DNA of 64,000 bases from Paenibacillus sp. SYP-B3998 (GCF_010820665.1 NZ_JAAIKC010000003.1:434001-498000), one strand, 5' to 3'; numbered from the stretch's first letter, positions 35,154 to 43,726 are shown. Made by a program: numbers and translations. The notes: generated by a model not told the origin, from the letters alone.

Positions 35154-36326
35154 ATGTGTTGTCTCACGATCATTTCAACAGTTCATACACTAAGCAATAC
35201 GAAAGTATCGAGATTATTTTTCTATGGACTGGCATGCGCTTACGTGGTCCTGCTATTGCTTTACTTTGTTTTATCTCAATATAAAGGCTTTATGGTTGTT
35301 ACGATCCTGATCGTTCTCTATTTCTTAAGACACTCGAAACGAGTGTTAAATCATCCCGAGTATCATCCCATTGCAGCCATATCCCCGTTTGTCGAAATCG
35401 TTCTCCTCTTTCTGCTATTCCTGGGAAGCGGAACAGAGATTGAGAATATTGTATTTGTTCTCTTTGTTGCGGATCTTCTTCTGCACTACAAGTCGTGGTA
35501 CGCTTTTCTGTTTGCCTATGGTGGATATTTAGCCTACATTTTTTTGTGGTCAGCAGGCGGACAAGATTTATGGCGGAATATGTTCCATATTTTGAGCTAT
35601 TCGTTTTTGGTCATTCCAATCTGGAGCACCAAGCTGCTGCTCAATCAAAGGGATATGAACCTTCGATTAAACGAATCTTTGATCCAGGAAGCTAGAACGA
35701 GGGAAGAGATGGTGGCATTAAAGGAGAGAACGCGGATTGCGGAAGAAGTTCATGATACGGTGGGACACACGTTAACAACAGCAATCGTCGCCCTTGAGGG
35801 AGCCCAACTGCTCTTCGATAGAAAACCGGAGGAATCTCTTCGGAAGATCCTAGTCGCGCGCGAGCAGCTGAAGCAAGGACTCAGCAACATCCGACAGGTT
35901 GTCAAAACATTAAAAGCAAAGGACGGGACTGTTGGCGGCTTGGGGCTTAAGGAAGGAATACAGAAGATCATGACCGATACTGCGAAGCAGACGGGCGTTC
36001 AATTAATTTTGCATTATGAGGCGGCCACCCATCTGATCTCTCTTCAGGAGTATGTCATGATCAACTTCATAAAGGAATCGATCACCAATGCGCTAAAACA
36101 TGGTAAAGCAAGTGCAATTGAGATCTCTGTCCTAGAGCAGCAAGATACGATTCATATTATTGTAAAGGACAATGGAAGCGGCAGCGATTCAGTCATATAT
36201 GGATTTGGTCTGAAATCCATGGAAGAAAGAATTGAGGCCATCGGAGGTCAATTGAGTATGCAAAGCGAGCCGATGAATGGGTTTACACTCCATGTCCGGG
36301 TGCCTGTTGCAAAGGGGGGCGGTTAA
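35154..36326 (+). CDS. NarL-type sensor histidine kinase
   Basis: 390 residues. Four or five membrane helices in residues 22-160 form the sensor part. The HisKA_3 dimerisation region has the phosphorylatable His200 in RIAEEVHDTVGHTL, and a HATPase_c domain follows with NFIKESITNALKHGKA and VKDNGSG...GFGLKSM. No extracellular loop domain is large enough for a known ligand fold, so it may sense membrane perturbation. The start at 35154 has a close AAAGG; a downstream start is possible. It overlaps the regulator gene by one base (TAATG). Confidence 0.9.
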   Translation: MCCLTIISTVHTLSNTKVSRLFFYGLACAYVVLLLLYFVLSQYKGFMVVTILIVLYFLRHSKRVLNHPEYHPIAAISPFVEIVLLFLLFLGSGTEIENIVFVLFVADLLLHYKSWYAFLFAYGGYLAYIFLWSAGGQDLWRNMFHILSYSFLVIPIWSTKLLLNQRDMNLRLNESLIQEARTREEMVALKERTRIAEEVHDTVGHTLTTAIVALEGAQLLFDRKPEESLRKILVAREQLKQGLSNIRQVVKTLKAKDGTVGGLGLKEGIQKIMTDTAKQTGVQLILHYEAATHLISLQEYVMINFIKESITNALKHGKASAIEISVLEQQDTIHIIVKDNGSGSDSVIYGFGLKSMEERIEAIGGQLSMQSEPMNGFTLHVRVPVAKGGG

Positions 36327-36982
36327 TGGATAGCGATCGTAAAATCAGCGTCATGCTTGTGGATGATCAGAAAATTATGCTGGAAGGTCTGGAAACTTTG
36401 ATTTCGATAAGATCGGAGATGGAGATCGTTGGGACGGCTCAAACCGGCGAAGAAGCGCTTGAACAGCTACGCTCGGTTGTTCCGGATGTCATCCTAATGG
36501 ACATCCGCATGCCGGGTATGGGAGGCGTAAAGGCAACCGAAGCCATTAAGGAGCTCCACCCGCATGTGATCATACTCATCTTAACGACCTTCGACGATGA
36601 CGCGTATATCATAGAGGCTTTATGCAACGGGGCTTCCGGTTATTTGCTTAAAGACATCGACGGAGAGAAACTTGTTCAATCCATCTATGAAGCGCTTTCC
36701 GGCAATTTGCTGCTGACTGGTAAAGTGGCACAAAAGCTTGCTCTCAATATCCGCAATAAGAACAGTGGGTTTGAAAAAGCAGGTAAGGAACTTGAGCTAA
36801 CGCAAAGAGAGCTTGACCTAGCAAGGTTGCTTGTCGAGGGTTACAACTCAAGGGAAATTGCTGAAAAATTATTTTTGACTCAGGGAACGGTAAAGAACTA
36901 TTTAAGTGACATTTATACCAAGATCGGTACCAATGACCGGGCAAAAGCGGTCTTGTTATTAACAAGGTATTTCTCAACATGA
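36326..36982 (+). CDS. LuxR/NarL-family response regulator
   Basis: A 218-residue regulator: receiver domain with acidic pair at 13-14 and phospho-acceptor Asp59 in VILMDIRMPGMGG, the switch residues in LILTTFDDD and LLKDID, and a C-terminal HTH (GYNSREIAEKLFLTQGTVKNY). It is the cognate partner of the kinase, with which it overlaps. Target genes may include the adjacent CPBP protease and the erythromycin-esterase fragment. Confidence 0.93.
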   Translation: MDSDRKISVMLVDDQKIMLEGLETLISIRSEMEIVGTAQTGEEALEQLRSVVPDVILMDIRMPGMGGVKATEAIKELHPHVIILILTTFDDDAYIIEALCNGASGYLLKDIDGEKLVQSIYEALSGNLLLTGKVAQKLALNIRNKNSGFEKAGKELELTQRELDLARLLVEGYNSREIAEKLFLTQGTVKNYLSDIYTKIGTNDRAKAVLLLTRYFST

Positions 36983-37398
36983 GAACAGCGATACACCGCA
37001 TGCAATCCGGGGAACGAAGTGTCTTTGGAATAACCGTAAGCGGTTCAATCCCCCTAGGCACATTTATGTCATTGATGATGCGCAAGGAAAGGGGGGCTCG
37101 ATCGGTAGAAGTCACCAATTCAGCTCAACCGATCCAGAAAAATATCATCAAATCAATTGAATCACAGGCGAAGCCGCTGAAGACGATTGACCCGACACAA
37201 CCATTCGATGATCTAAAGCCGCTTAAGAACATGATCGATTATTGGTCTTGGCATGAGCAAAATAGATGCGTAAGAGAGCAACTGAAATCTGATTCGGATA
37301 AGTATGCACTGGTATGGCCGTTAATTGAAAAGATAATTAATTGGACAGCAAACACCAAAAAGTTAGTATCATCCCCAAAAAACGTTAACATATTTTGA
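36979..37398 (+). pseudogene. Erythromycin-esterase-family N-terminal fragment
   Basis: The frame overlaps the regulator stop by ATGA. Residues around 50-90 (IESQAKPLKTIDPTQPFDD, LKPLKNMI) match the start of erythromycin-esterase-like hydrolases, which use a conserved His/Glu metal-free site lying further on. After LKNMI the similarity stops and the rest is unrelated. The catalytic domain has been lost, just before the transposon right end at 37452. If still translated it would give a 139-residue non-enzyme. Confidence 0.55.
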
Positions 37399-37451
37399 AA
37401 ACATCCCGAAAAAGGCGGTGGTTTTTTCTTTGAATTAGCAGCCGGCCAGGG

Positions 37452-37523
37452 CAATCAATTAAAGTTCTTGTCATTTATGACATCAAGTTCTTTCTTGTCA
37501 ACCGACATTTGTCTAACGACACA
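37452..37523 (-). repeat. Tn7-like right-end candidate
   Basis: Read on the minus strand it begins at 37523 with TGTGTCGTTAGACAAATGTC, followed by two GACAAGAA units (GTTGACAAGAAAGAACTTG and ATGACAAGAACTTTAATTG). These units belong to the same family as those at 6484 and 32717, so this is the matching opposite end. Its ACA-3' terminus faces the next left end 87 bp away. Confidence 0.6.
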
Positions 37524-37610
37524 AACATACTGCCCCATATGGATTGATCCTGGATAAGCAGGTAAACTTAAAGACCCTTAATATAAAATGCCCATCTAAA
37601 AAGAGCGCCG

Positions 37611-37756
37611 TGTGTCGAGTGTCAAGAATATAGACCGATAGACATCCGCAGAAACTGCGGCTTTTTTATTTTATCGGAACAAATTCTTGTCATCAATGAA
37701 TGACAAGAATTTGTTCCGATTGCCGAATGAGGCCAAGAATATGTACCGATTACCGA
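37611..37756 (+). repeat. Second-type Tn7-like left end with four sites
   Basis: It begins TGTGTCGAGTGTCAAGAATA. Site 1 is at 37619, hairpin CCGCAGAAACTGCGG plus T6 at 37646-37666, site 2 reversed at 37672-37692, site 3 at 37699-37725 and site 4 at 37730-37756. Site consensus is TGACAAGAATWTGTWCCGATTNCCGA. Terminus-to-site 1 and site 2-site 3 spacings equal those of the 6484 end, while the site sequences differ, as expected for two related transposases. Sites 2 and 3 form a perfect 21-bp inverted repeat. Confidence 0.65.
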
Positions 37757-37836
37757 TTCAGTGGAAGAAATTAGGGAAATGCAAGCAACATGTAAAGGTG
37801 TTCGATTCACGACATTATCAATAAAAGGAAAATTTA

Positions 37837-37898
37837 CGAAGTTCACGAATACATACATAGAATAATATTTTGTGAATTTCGCAAAAAAGACGTTAGGC
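37837..37898 (+). other. Entry recombination site of the cassette array (attI-like or degenerate attC)
   Basis: A 16-bp imperfect inverted repeat (CGAAGTTCACGAATA / TATTTTGTGAATTTCG) precedes the core GTTAGGC at 37892-37898. The core begins cassette 1: its first 17 bases match the inverted 3' end of the same cassette. The left arm is unlike the other attC sites and lacks their branched interior, so it may be attI or a shortened attC. Confidence 0.5.
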
Positions 37899-37939
37899 GA
37901 AACTCTCGAAAAGCTTAAAATAATAAGGAGTAAACTCAA

Positions 37940-38485
37940 ATGATGAGCTTTATTTTAGAACGAACCAAACAAATGCCATTTCATACTGATATGCGTCGAG
38001 TATTCAATGTATTTGATGGGAAACAAAAAGATTATAACTGGCTAATTACTGATTTAGTATATTATGTGGGTGCAAGAAGAAGCGCAGCAAACGAGTTATT
38101 ACCTGATGATTTGGAATTCGAGGATAGTGAGAATTATCCAACTGATTTATTAGATAAATACATAATATTGATTGATGGAGAAGAATTAACAAAAATAATA
38201 TACGGGAATGATATTCAATTTGTATGGGGTGTGTTTTCAGGAATTCCAAAGAATATAGAGATAGACACTGATGAACTTGAAGTTATGCCTTACGCAGATG
38301 GAAACCCTAAGTTTTGGATTGCAGACCCAACAATTCAACACCCTATGGCTGATATTGAAGTTGTGTGTTGGGACAGTACTTTGACGTTGTTATTTTCAAA
38401 AGACGAAGTGATAGGAAAAAATTTTCAAGAATATTTTAAAGACTCAATTGACTTGAAAGACTATAATAAGAAATTTTTCAAGTAA
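37940..38485 (+). CDS. Cassette 1 protein, unknown (possibly DUF2691-like)
   Basis: 181 residues with AAGGAG 11 bp upstream. No family is certain. The pattern YIILIDGEELTKIIY, FVWGVFSGIP and CWDSTLTLLFSKDEVIG recalls the small DUF2691 proteins of Bacillus. Soluble and acidic. It lies alone in cassette 1 (37893-38671) and is read in the array direction. Confidence 0.5.
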   Translation: MMSFILERTKQMPFHTDMRRVFNVFDGKQKDYNWLITDLVYYVGARRSAANELLPDDLEFEDSENYPTDLLDKYIILIDGEELTKIIYGNDIQFVWGVFSGIPKNIEIDTDELEVMPYADGNPKFWIADPTIQHPMADIEVVCWDSTLTLLFSKDEVIGKNFQEYFKDSIDLKDYNKKFFK

Positions 38486-38517
38486 CTTGAATGTATATTC
38501 GAGGAAGCGAGAGCATC

Positions 38518-38677
38518 GCCTAACACCGTATTCACGCTGCGGGGCTTATGCCCCTTGGTCTGCCTGAAGCTTTTCGAGGAAGTGGAATCAGGCAGACAAC
38601 CCTGCACTGGCTAAGTCTTCGACCCGCCGCTATGCGGCTTAAGCCAGTGAGGGTTCGTGAATACAAGAACGTTAGAT
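38518..38677 (+). repeat. attC-like site 1
   Basis: Outer core boxes GCCTAAC (38518) and GTTAGAT (38671). Inside are arms GTATTCACG/CGTGAATAC, then three inner hairpins: GGGGC/GCCCC, TCTGCCTGA/TCAGGCAGA and CACTGGCTAAG/CTTAAGCCAGTG. The last contains a small GCCGC/GCGGC stem-loop. The insertion point would be G^TT at 38671/38672. Confidence 0.72.
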
Positions 38678-38718
38678 GAAATTCATCCAAAACACATTAA
38701 AAAGACGAGGTAAAACCA

Positions 38719-39192
38719 ATGAATAATTGGATTTCATTACGTGATGATGAATATAGAAGAGTATGGGATAAATTCTATAAAGATTTTTCATTTAAACCAA
38801 GTGTATATCCTAAGGACTGGCCTACATTTACCATTAATGTGCCTTATTTAACTTTCGAATTAAAGAAGAACTATCAAGATGAAGAAATCGATGAATTAGA
38901 AGAAATCTGTAAAATCTCTTTAAGATCCTGTTTAGAACCAAACGAATATATTTATGCTCTAGATTGGCAACATGAATCATTTTATTACTCTCCATTTTTA
39001 CAAGACACAACCCCAAGAATTTCATTTTATCCTGATGGAGATTATTACTTATTCATAAAGACAGATTTTAGTTTGGGTTTTTTAGGTCATCCATGGGAAC
39101 ATAGCTTTACAATATTTGGTGAAGAACTAATAGGACAATTTAGTAGACATAAACCACAGATTATTGATGGAATAATTCGAAGAAGCGGATGA
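38719..39192 (+). CDS. Cassette 2: DUF2716-family protein
   Basis: 157 residues; GACGAGG precedes the ATG. It matches the DUF2716 family of Bacillales: MNNWISLRDDEYRRVWDKFY at the start, then YALDWQHESFYYSP, FYPDGDYYLFI and GFLGHPWEHSFTIFGEEL. The biochemical function of the family is unknown; it is often found near toxin or immunity genes. Single gene in cassette 2, AT-rich. Confidence 0.82.
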   Translation: MNNWISLRDDEYRRVWDKFYKDFSFKPSVYPKDWPTFTINVPYLTFELKKNYQDEEIDELEEICKISLRSCLEPNEYIYALDWQHESFYYSPFLQDTTPRISFYPDGDYYLFIKTDFSLGFLGHPWEHSFTIFGEELIGQFSRHKPQIIDGIIRRSG

Positions 39193-39197
39193 ACTTC

Positions 39198-39356
39198 ATC
39201 TAACACCGTATTCACGCGGCGGGCCTGACGGCCCTTGGTCTGCCCGAGGCATTTCGAAGAAGTAGTATCAGGCAGACAACCCTGCGAGGCTAAGTCTACG
39301 ACCCGGCGCTATCGCGCCTTAAGCCTCTCGGGTTCGTGAATACCAGAACGTTATGT
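39198..39356 (+). repeat. attC-like site 2
   Basis: Core boxes ATCTAAC and GTTATGT. Interior arms GTATTCACG/CGTGAATAC, GGGCC/GGCCC, TCTGCCCGA/TCAGGCAGA and GAGGCTAAG/CTTAAGCCTC. Arm 3 has changed on both strands relative to site 1 while keeping pairing. Confidence 0.72.
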
Positions 39357-39406
39357 GAAACCTCGGAAAGATTGTAAAAAGCATTTGTATGTGGAGTGAA
39401 TCGAGG

Positions 39407-39877
39407 ATGAGTATAAATGATAAAGAGCTTTATTTTAAAGATCTGGAAGAAATAATTACAGATATAATTTTTATCGGCAGTTCAGAACACGACATAGATG
39501 AAGAGATAGCTAATAATATGTGGCGTATTTCTGCTAATAAAAAACTAATAAAGACATTAACTATAAATGACTATAAAGAATTTTTTAATAAAGTAATCCA
39601 TAATAGACGAGATCAAGTAATAAATTCTACTCTGAAACATGGAGTGATTTTTTATTTGTGGTTTGATCAGCTGACATGTCAGTTAAGGTTTAATTTAATC
39701 TCTGATCTACATAAGAAATTGCCATTTCAATGTGATCTTGAGATATTAGAACAAATGGATGACATAATATTAGCTTTTTTGAATTTTCCATTTCATGATG
39801 GGTTACCTATTGAAGGATATAATGACAATATAGAAGAAAAGCCCTTTATATTAAAGATCTATCAAACAAGAATCTAG
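39407..39877 (+). CDS. Cassette 3 protein, unknown
   Basis: 156 residues from the ATG at 39407 (GGAGTGAATCGAGG upstream). Helical, acidic, soluble. No family recognised. Notable segments: DIIFIGSSEHDIDEE and GVIFYLWFDQLTCQLRF, the latter similar in style to Imm-type small immunity proteins. Single gene in cassette 3. Confidence 0.5.
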   Translation: MSINDKELYFKDLEEIITDIIFIGSSEHDIDEEIANNMWRISANKKLIKTLTINDYKEFFNKVIHNRRDQVINSTLKHGVIFYLWFDQLTCQLRFNLISDLHKKLPFQCDLEILEQMDDIILAFLNFPFHDGLPIEGYNDNIEEKPFILKIYQTRI

Positions 39878-39930
39878 ATTAAGAACTAATGAAGGAATTT
39901 TGCAAGCATATCGAAGATATCCGAGGCATC

Positions 39931-40091
39931 ACATAACACCGTGTTCCCGCTGCGGGGCTTACTCCCCTTGGTCTGCCTGAGGCATTTCGAGATGTAGTAT
40001 CAGGCAGACAACCCTGCACCGACTAACCGCATCGCGGCCGCCCCTACGGTGCTTAAGTCGGTGAGGCGTCTGGAACACAACATCGTTAGAT
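39931..40091 (+). repeat. attC-like site 3
   Basis: Core boxes ACATAAC and GTTAGAT. The outer L-type arm is GTGTTCC/GGAACAC, a two-sided change from GTATTCACG/CGTGAATAC that preserves pairing. Arm 3 is CACCGACTAA/TTAAGTCGGTG, again compensated. Confidence 0.72.
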
Positions 40092-40116
40092 GAAATCACA
40101 GCAAAGGACTGAAATA

Positions 40117-40692
40117 ATGAATGCAGGTAAATTCATAGAAGAATATAGTTCTAATCAAGTGAAGTATATATCTTTCCAGTGGAATGGTAAACACGCTAAT
40201 GAAATGGTTGATGATAATCTAGATTTCAGACGAGAGATTATTAAATACTTAGAATCAATTAATTATCACAACATTAATGGCGAACTACTTAGAGACCTGT
40301 TAATTGCTGAATCTCAGTATGCCAAAGAAGCATGGGGTATTTATCGTCACTATAACTTATTAGCTGAGAACTTAATTAGACAAACAGGAAAACTTTATTT
40401 AGACGACTTTTTGATATCCGCTTCCTTAAGCTTCGATACATATTGTTCCACATTAGCAGTTGACCTAACTGACATAGACATTGACGAATATATTATTGAG
40501 ATTTATGAAAGAAGAGCAATGATACAAAAAGAAAACATGATAAAGACTTATGATATGGGAATCGATATATTTCTAAGCTATAAGGCAAAGCAGAGTAAAG
40601 CTAATGATTTGGTAAGACAAGAGATAAACACATCAAAACCTAATATTTTGAAGAACATATTAAGATTTATTAAGAAGATTTTTGTAAGTTAA
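40117..40692 (+). CDS. Cassette 4 protein, unknown
   Basis: About 191 residues from the ATG at 40117 (AAAGGACTG upstream); an ATG at 40090 overlaps the attC core and is less likely. Mostly helical with a lysine-rich C-terminus (ILKNILRFIKKIFVS) that could be amphipathic. No family recognised. Single gene in cassette 4. Confidence 0.5.
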   Translation: MNAGKFIEEYSSNQVKYISFQWNGKHANEMVDDNLDFRREIIKYLESINYHNINGELLRDLLIAESQYAKEAWGIYRHYNLLAENLIRQTGKLYLDDFLISASLSFDTYCSTLAVDLTDIDIDEYIIEIYERRAMIQKENMIKTYDMGIDIFLSYKAKQSKANDLVRQEINTSKPNILKNILRFIKKIFVS

Positions 40693-40711
40693 ACTGTAAG
40701 GCTGTGACATC

Positions 40712-40873
40712 ATCTAACACTGTATTCACGCTTCGGACCTTACGGTCCTTGGTCTGCCCGAGGGATTTCGAGGAAGTGGAATCAAGCAGACAACCCTGCA
40801 CTGGCTAAGTCCGTTGGACCCAGGCGCAAGCGCCCTTAAGCCAGTGATGCTTCGTGAACACAAGGAGTTATAC
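40712..40873 (+). repeat. attC-like site 4
   Basis: Core boxes ATCTAAC and GTTATAC. The spacer before the right core is shorter (ACAAGGA) than in the others. Arms TGTATTCACG/CGTGAACACA, CGGACC/GGTCC, TCTGCCCGA/TCAAGCAGA and CACTGGCTAAG/CTTAAGCCAGTG. Confidence 0.7.
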
Positions 40874-40931
40874 GACATCCTTTAAATAAATATATTAAAA
40901 CCCTAAATTATAAAGAATGGGGCACCGCACG

Positions 40932-41405
40932 ATGAATATATCTTTTCATTTAGAATATCAAGGCTGGATAGATATAGGTTTTCGGAATGAAGAGAAAGAA
41001 TTACTAATTCCAGGATCATTTTTAACAGACTTTATTAATGAATTAATAAATCGAATTTCGACATTAGCTGAAGGCTCAAATGAAGTTATTATAAGAGTAC
41101 AAACTGAACCAGGAGAGTACAGAATTCAGATTATTCAAGAAAATTTTGACTGTAGACTGAAGGTTTTTGAATATGAGGATAACTTTTCAACTGATGATTT
41201 AGAAGAGGGATTATGTGTTTTTGAAGATGTATTAAAGCTCAATAAATTTTTTAACATGATCTATAGAGAAATAACAAAATTAAGAGATTTAGGTAATGAG
41301 GAATATTCTAGATTATGGGGGATTGATTTTCCTGAAACAGCTTATCAAAGACTAACAAGAGCTAAAGAATTCATTAAAATGAAAATGAAAGACAATGATT
41401 GCTGA
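40932..41405 (+). CDS. Cassette 5 protein, unknown
   Basis: 157 residues from ATG 40932. N-terminal beta region (ISFHLEYQGWIDIGFRNEE), then helices; C-terminal YREITKLRDLGNEEYSRLWG. Soluble and acidic, a style seen in small immunity or anti-toxin proteins. No family recognised. Single gene in cassette 5. Confidence 0.5.
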   Translation: MNISFHLEYQGWIDIGFRNEEKELLIPGSFLTDFINELINRISTLAEGSNEVIIRVQTEPGEYRIQIIQENFDCRLKVFEYEDNFSTDDLEEGLCVFEDVLKLNKFFNMIYREITKLRDLGNEEYSRLWGIDFPETAYQRLTRAKEFIKMKMKDNDC

Positions 41406-41424
41406 TCTAAGAAGAAAGGACGTC

Positions 41425-41584
41425 GTATAACACCTTATTCACGCGGCGGGCCTAACGACCCTTGGTCTGCAAAGGCTTATCGATGAAGCGGAATCAGCAG
41501 ACAACCCTGCACTGGCTAAGTCCGTCGGACTCGGCGCTACGCGCCTTAAGCCAGTGAGGGTTCGTGAATACAACAAAGTTAGCT
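41425..41584 (+). repeat. attC-like site 5
   Basis: Core boxes GTATAAC and GTTAGCT. Arms TTATTCACG/CGTGAATAC, CGGGCC/GACCC, TCTGC/GCAGA (shortened arm 2) and CACTGGCTAAG/CTTAAGCCAGTG. Confidence 0.7.
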
Positions 41585-41666
41585 GAAAGATCTGAGAATA
41601 GATGAAAAAATAATTACAGCGTATTCAAGTTGAAGAAAACAATGCTGCTTTCGAGGGGAGTCTGAA

Positions 41667-42353
41667 ATGAGTATCGGTGACAAGGATATCAAAAAATTGT
41701 GGGGTTTGGCTGCTGGTAGATGTTCCTTTCCAAAATGTGGTGTGGATTGTATACCGTTTTTAGATGAAGAAAGTCCCACAATCATTGGAGAGATGGCTCA
41801 TATTATTGCTAAGAAACCTGATGGACCTAGAGGTGTATCTGGTGGAAGTGAAGATAAATATGAGAATCTAATATTGTTATGTCCTACACATCATACTACT
41901 ATCGATAAAGCACCAGAGGGAGTATACTCAGTTGATTTAATTAATGAATGGAAACGCCAACATGAAGAGAAAGTTAACAATTACATGCATTCCATTAGGT
42001 ATTCAACTATAAATGAAGTAGCAAAGGCAATAAAAAGGCTATTATTAAAAAATCATAAGATATGGCAAGAATTTGGTCCAGAGTCATATAGGGCAAAAGA
42101 AAATCCGATTAGCAATATTAGTGAATATTGGGATTTAATAAAATTGTCAGTAATTGTTCCAAATAATAAAAAGATCATTTCTATAATTGAGGCACATGAG
42201 GATATATTTGACATTGATGAATATTCAATTTGTATTGATTTCATTGTGAATGCAGAATTATTTGAAAAAAGTTGCTACAGTATAATAGAAAATACTAAAA
42301 GATTTCCGCCAAAATTTACAGAGGTGATAGATAAATATGTCTACGAAAAATAA
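41667..42353 (+). CDS. Cassette 6a: HNH endonuclease
   Basis: 228 residues; CGAGGGGAG precedes the ATG. The HNH fold is clear: zinc-type CSFPKCG near residue 19, GEMAHIIAKKPDGPRG with the catalytic His, and ENLILLCPTHHTTID with the N and H residues. The N-terminal spacing resembles HNH nucleases of CBASS-type effectors (Cap5), but the C-terminal half is not an obvious SAVED domain. It overlaps the next gene by 17 bp, so three genes appear translationally linked. A DNA-targeting role in a small defence unit is plausible. Confidence 0.78.
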   Translation: MSIGDKDIKKLWGLAAGRCSFPKCGVDCIPFLDEESPTIIGEMAHIIAKKPDGPRGVSGGSEDKYENLILLCPTHHTTIDKAPEGVYSVDLINEWKRQHEEKVNNYMHSIRYSTINEVAKAIKRLLLKNHKIWQEFGPESYRAKENPISNISEYWDLIKLSVIVPNNKKIISIIEAHEDIFDIDEYSICIDFIVNAELFEKSCYSIIENTKRFPPKFTEVIDKYVYEK

Positions 42354-42741
42354 TTGGAATGTTCCATATAGCTCAATTGTTTGGTTTTTTAATGTAATTA
42401 AGAATCATACAAAGGTTCTTAATGTTGTACGAGAGCATGACATTTTGTTTACTGTAACTGATGATGAAGATAAGACTTATAAGATTTTATTACTTGATGA
42501 GTATAGAATGGGATCGGCAGCTGTCTTAAAAGTAATTGAGGAGTTTGGTCATATTGACTTTAAAGTTTTTGGTGGGAATTGGAATGCCGCCACCAATGAA
42601 GCGTATAAGGTGGCAAAAGAAAACGAAATTGCTCTATTTGATTATTCTGGAATTCTGGGTGCTCTTAACTTGAAGAATCCTAAGGGGTATAAACAAAATG
42701 AAAAGAAAAAAAATACAACTAAATCTAGGAATGGAGCCTGA
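42337..42741 (+). CDS. Cassette 6b protein, unknown partner
   Basis: 134 residues. Alpha/beta pattern with TYKILLLDEYRMGSAAVLKV and FKVFGGNWNAATNEAYKVA and a lysine-rich tail. No family is recognised; the HEPN motif expected for a classical MNT partner (RxxxxH) is absent. It overlaps both neighbours (17 and 44 bp), so it is probably an obligate component of the HNH/NTase unit. Confidence 0.6.
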   Translation: MSTKNNWNVPYSSIVWFFNVIKNHTKVLNVVREHDILFTVTDDEDKTYKILLLDEYRMGSAAVLKVIEEFGHIDFKVFGGNWNAATNEAYKVAKENEIALFDYSGILGALNLKNPKGYKQNEKKKNTTKSRNGA

Positions 42742-43015
42742 ACATATAGATTTTTTTATTTTTGGTTCTTATTTATACTCTGTAAACCCCAATGATGTGG
42801 ATCTTATAGTAATTTATGATTCACATATTTATAACGGTACGAACATATTTTACGAATGTTTTAAATTAATAAATCTGATTGAAGAAACATTAGGGTTACC
42901 TGTAGATGTTACCTATTTATCAATTGATGAAGAAATAGAAACTCAATTTGTCAAAATAGTGGAAGCTAAATCTATAAATGATATTTTCAATATTGGCATA
43001 AATCACTGTAAATAA
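42698..43015 (+). CDS. Cassette 6c: minimal nucleotidyltransferase
   Basis: 105 residues with AAGGGG upstream inside 6b. The MNT motif is GS at 23-24 followed by D33 and D35 in FGSYLYSVNPNDVDLIV. Small NTases of this kind AMPylate partners (MntA-type antitoxins) or act as toxins. Beside an HNH nuclease it could modify or gate the nuclease or 6b. Confidence 0.75.
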   Translation: MKRKKIQLNLGMEPEHIDFFIFGSYLYSVNPNDVDLIVIYDSHIYNGTNIFYECFKLINLIEETLGLPVDVTYLSIDEEIETQFVKIVEAKSINDIFNIGINHCK

Positions 43016-43029
43016 TGTAAAGGAGTAAC

Positions 43030-43476
43030 ATGAAAATCATAAATTACTTAGAGACTAGACCTTCAAGTCGATATGATGAGTTTTGCCCCAAGCAAGATGG
43101 GAATAAAAATACCAAATTTGCTGATCTAATTATTGATGGTAGATCACTACACCAAATGCTCAGAAAGCATGATATGGTTCCATCTCTAGGGTGGGGAAGT
43201 CAAGAACATCAAAGAAACATGATTGATTATTTTCTATTAAAGAAACAACACGATTATTTGTACTTTCGATATCCCATACTTGTTTGTCCATGGTGCGGGG
43301 ATGAGGAGTGTGGATTCATATCTGTTTATATACAGAGGGAAGACGATATAATCATATGGCAAGATTTTAAGTTGGAACCCAGTACTAAAATTATAAATAT
43401 TGGCCCCTTTTATTTCAAGTGGGATAATTATGAGAGAGCTATAAATGATACTTTTGGAACAGCAGGAATTCAATAA
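43030..43476 (+). CDS. Cassette 6d: small putative zinc-binding protein
   Basis: 148 residues; AAAGGAG is 6 bp before the ATG. Pair of cysteines in LVCPWCGDEECGFISV suggests a CxxC...C metal site. The pattern ending in IIWQDFKLEP is seen in many hypothetical proteins of Bacillales. Function unknown. It lies 14 bp after 6c. Confidence 0.6.
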   Translation: MKIINYLETRPSSRYDEFCPKQDGNKNTKFADLIIDGRSLHQMLRKHDMVPSLGWGSQEHQRNMIDYFLLKKQHDYLYFRYPILVCPWCGDEECGFISVYIQREDDIIIWQDFKLEPSTKIINIGPFYFKWDNYERAINDTFGTAGIQ

Positions 43477-43512
43477 TATTTTTTACAGTATTATAAAGGA
43501 GACACGGACATC

Positions 43513-43677
43513 ACCTAACACCGTATTCACGCTGCGGACCCTGAAGGGTTCTTGATCTGCCTGAGGTTTTTCGAGGAAGTTAGTCAGGCAGATAGCCCTG
43601 CGTTGCTAAGTGGTGGAGCCACCCGGTCGCTACGCGACCTTAAATCTCTCGGGTTCGTGAATACAACAACGTTAGCT
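43513..43677 (+). repeat. attC-like site 6
   Basis: Core boxes ACCTAAC and GTTAGCT. Arms GTATTCACG/CGTGAATAC, GGACCCTGAAGGGTTC, ATCTGCCTGA/TCAGGCAGAT. Arm 3 is weaker. Its left flank does not match the start of cassette 6, unlike cassettes 1-5 and 7. Confidence 0.68.
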
Positions 43678-43726
43678 GAAACCGTCGAAACCAATAATTA
43701 AAGACTTTATTGAAAGAGCTGATTCA

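Noticed and set aside
36979-37080. GCGGTTCAATCCCCCTAGG looked like a tRNA T-arm
   Set aside because: The stem bases do not pair and no acceptor, D or anticodon arm is present.
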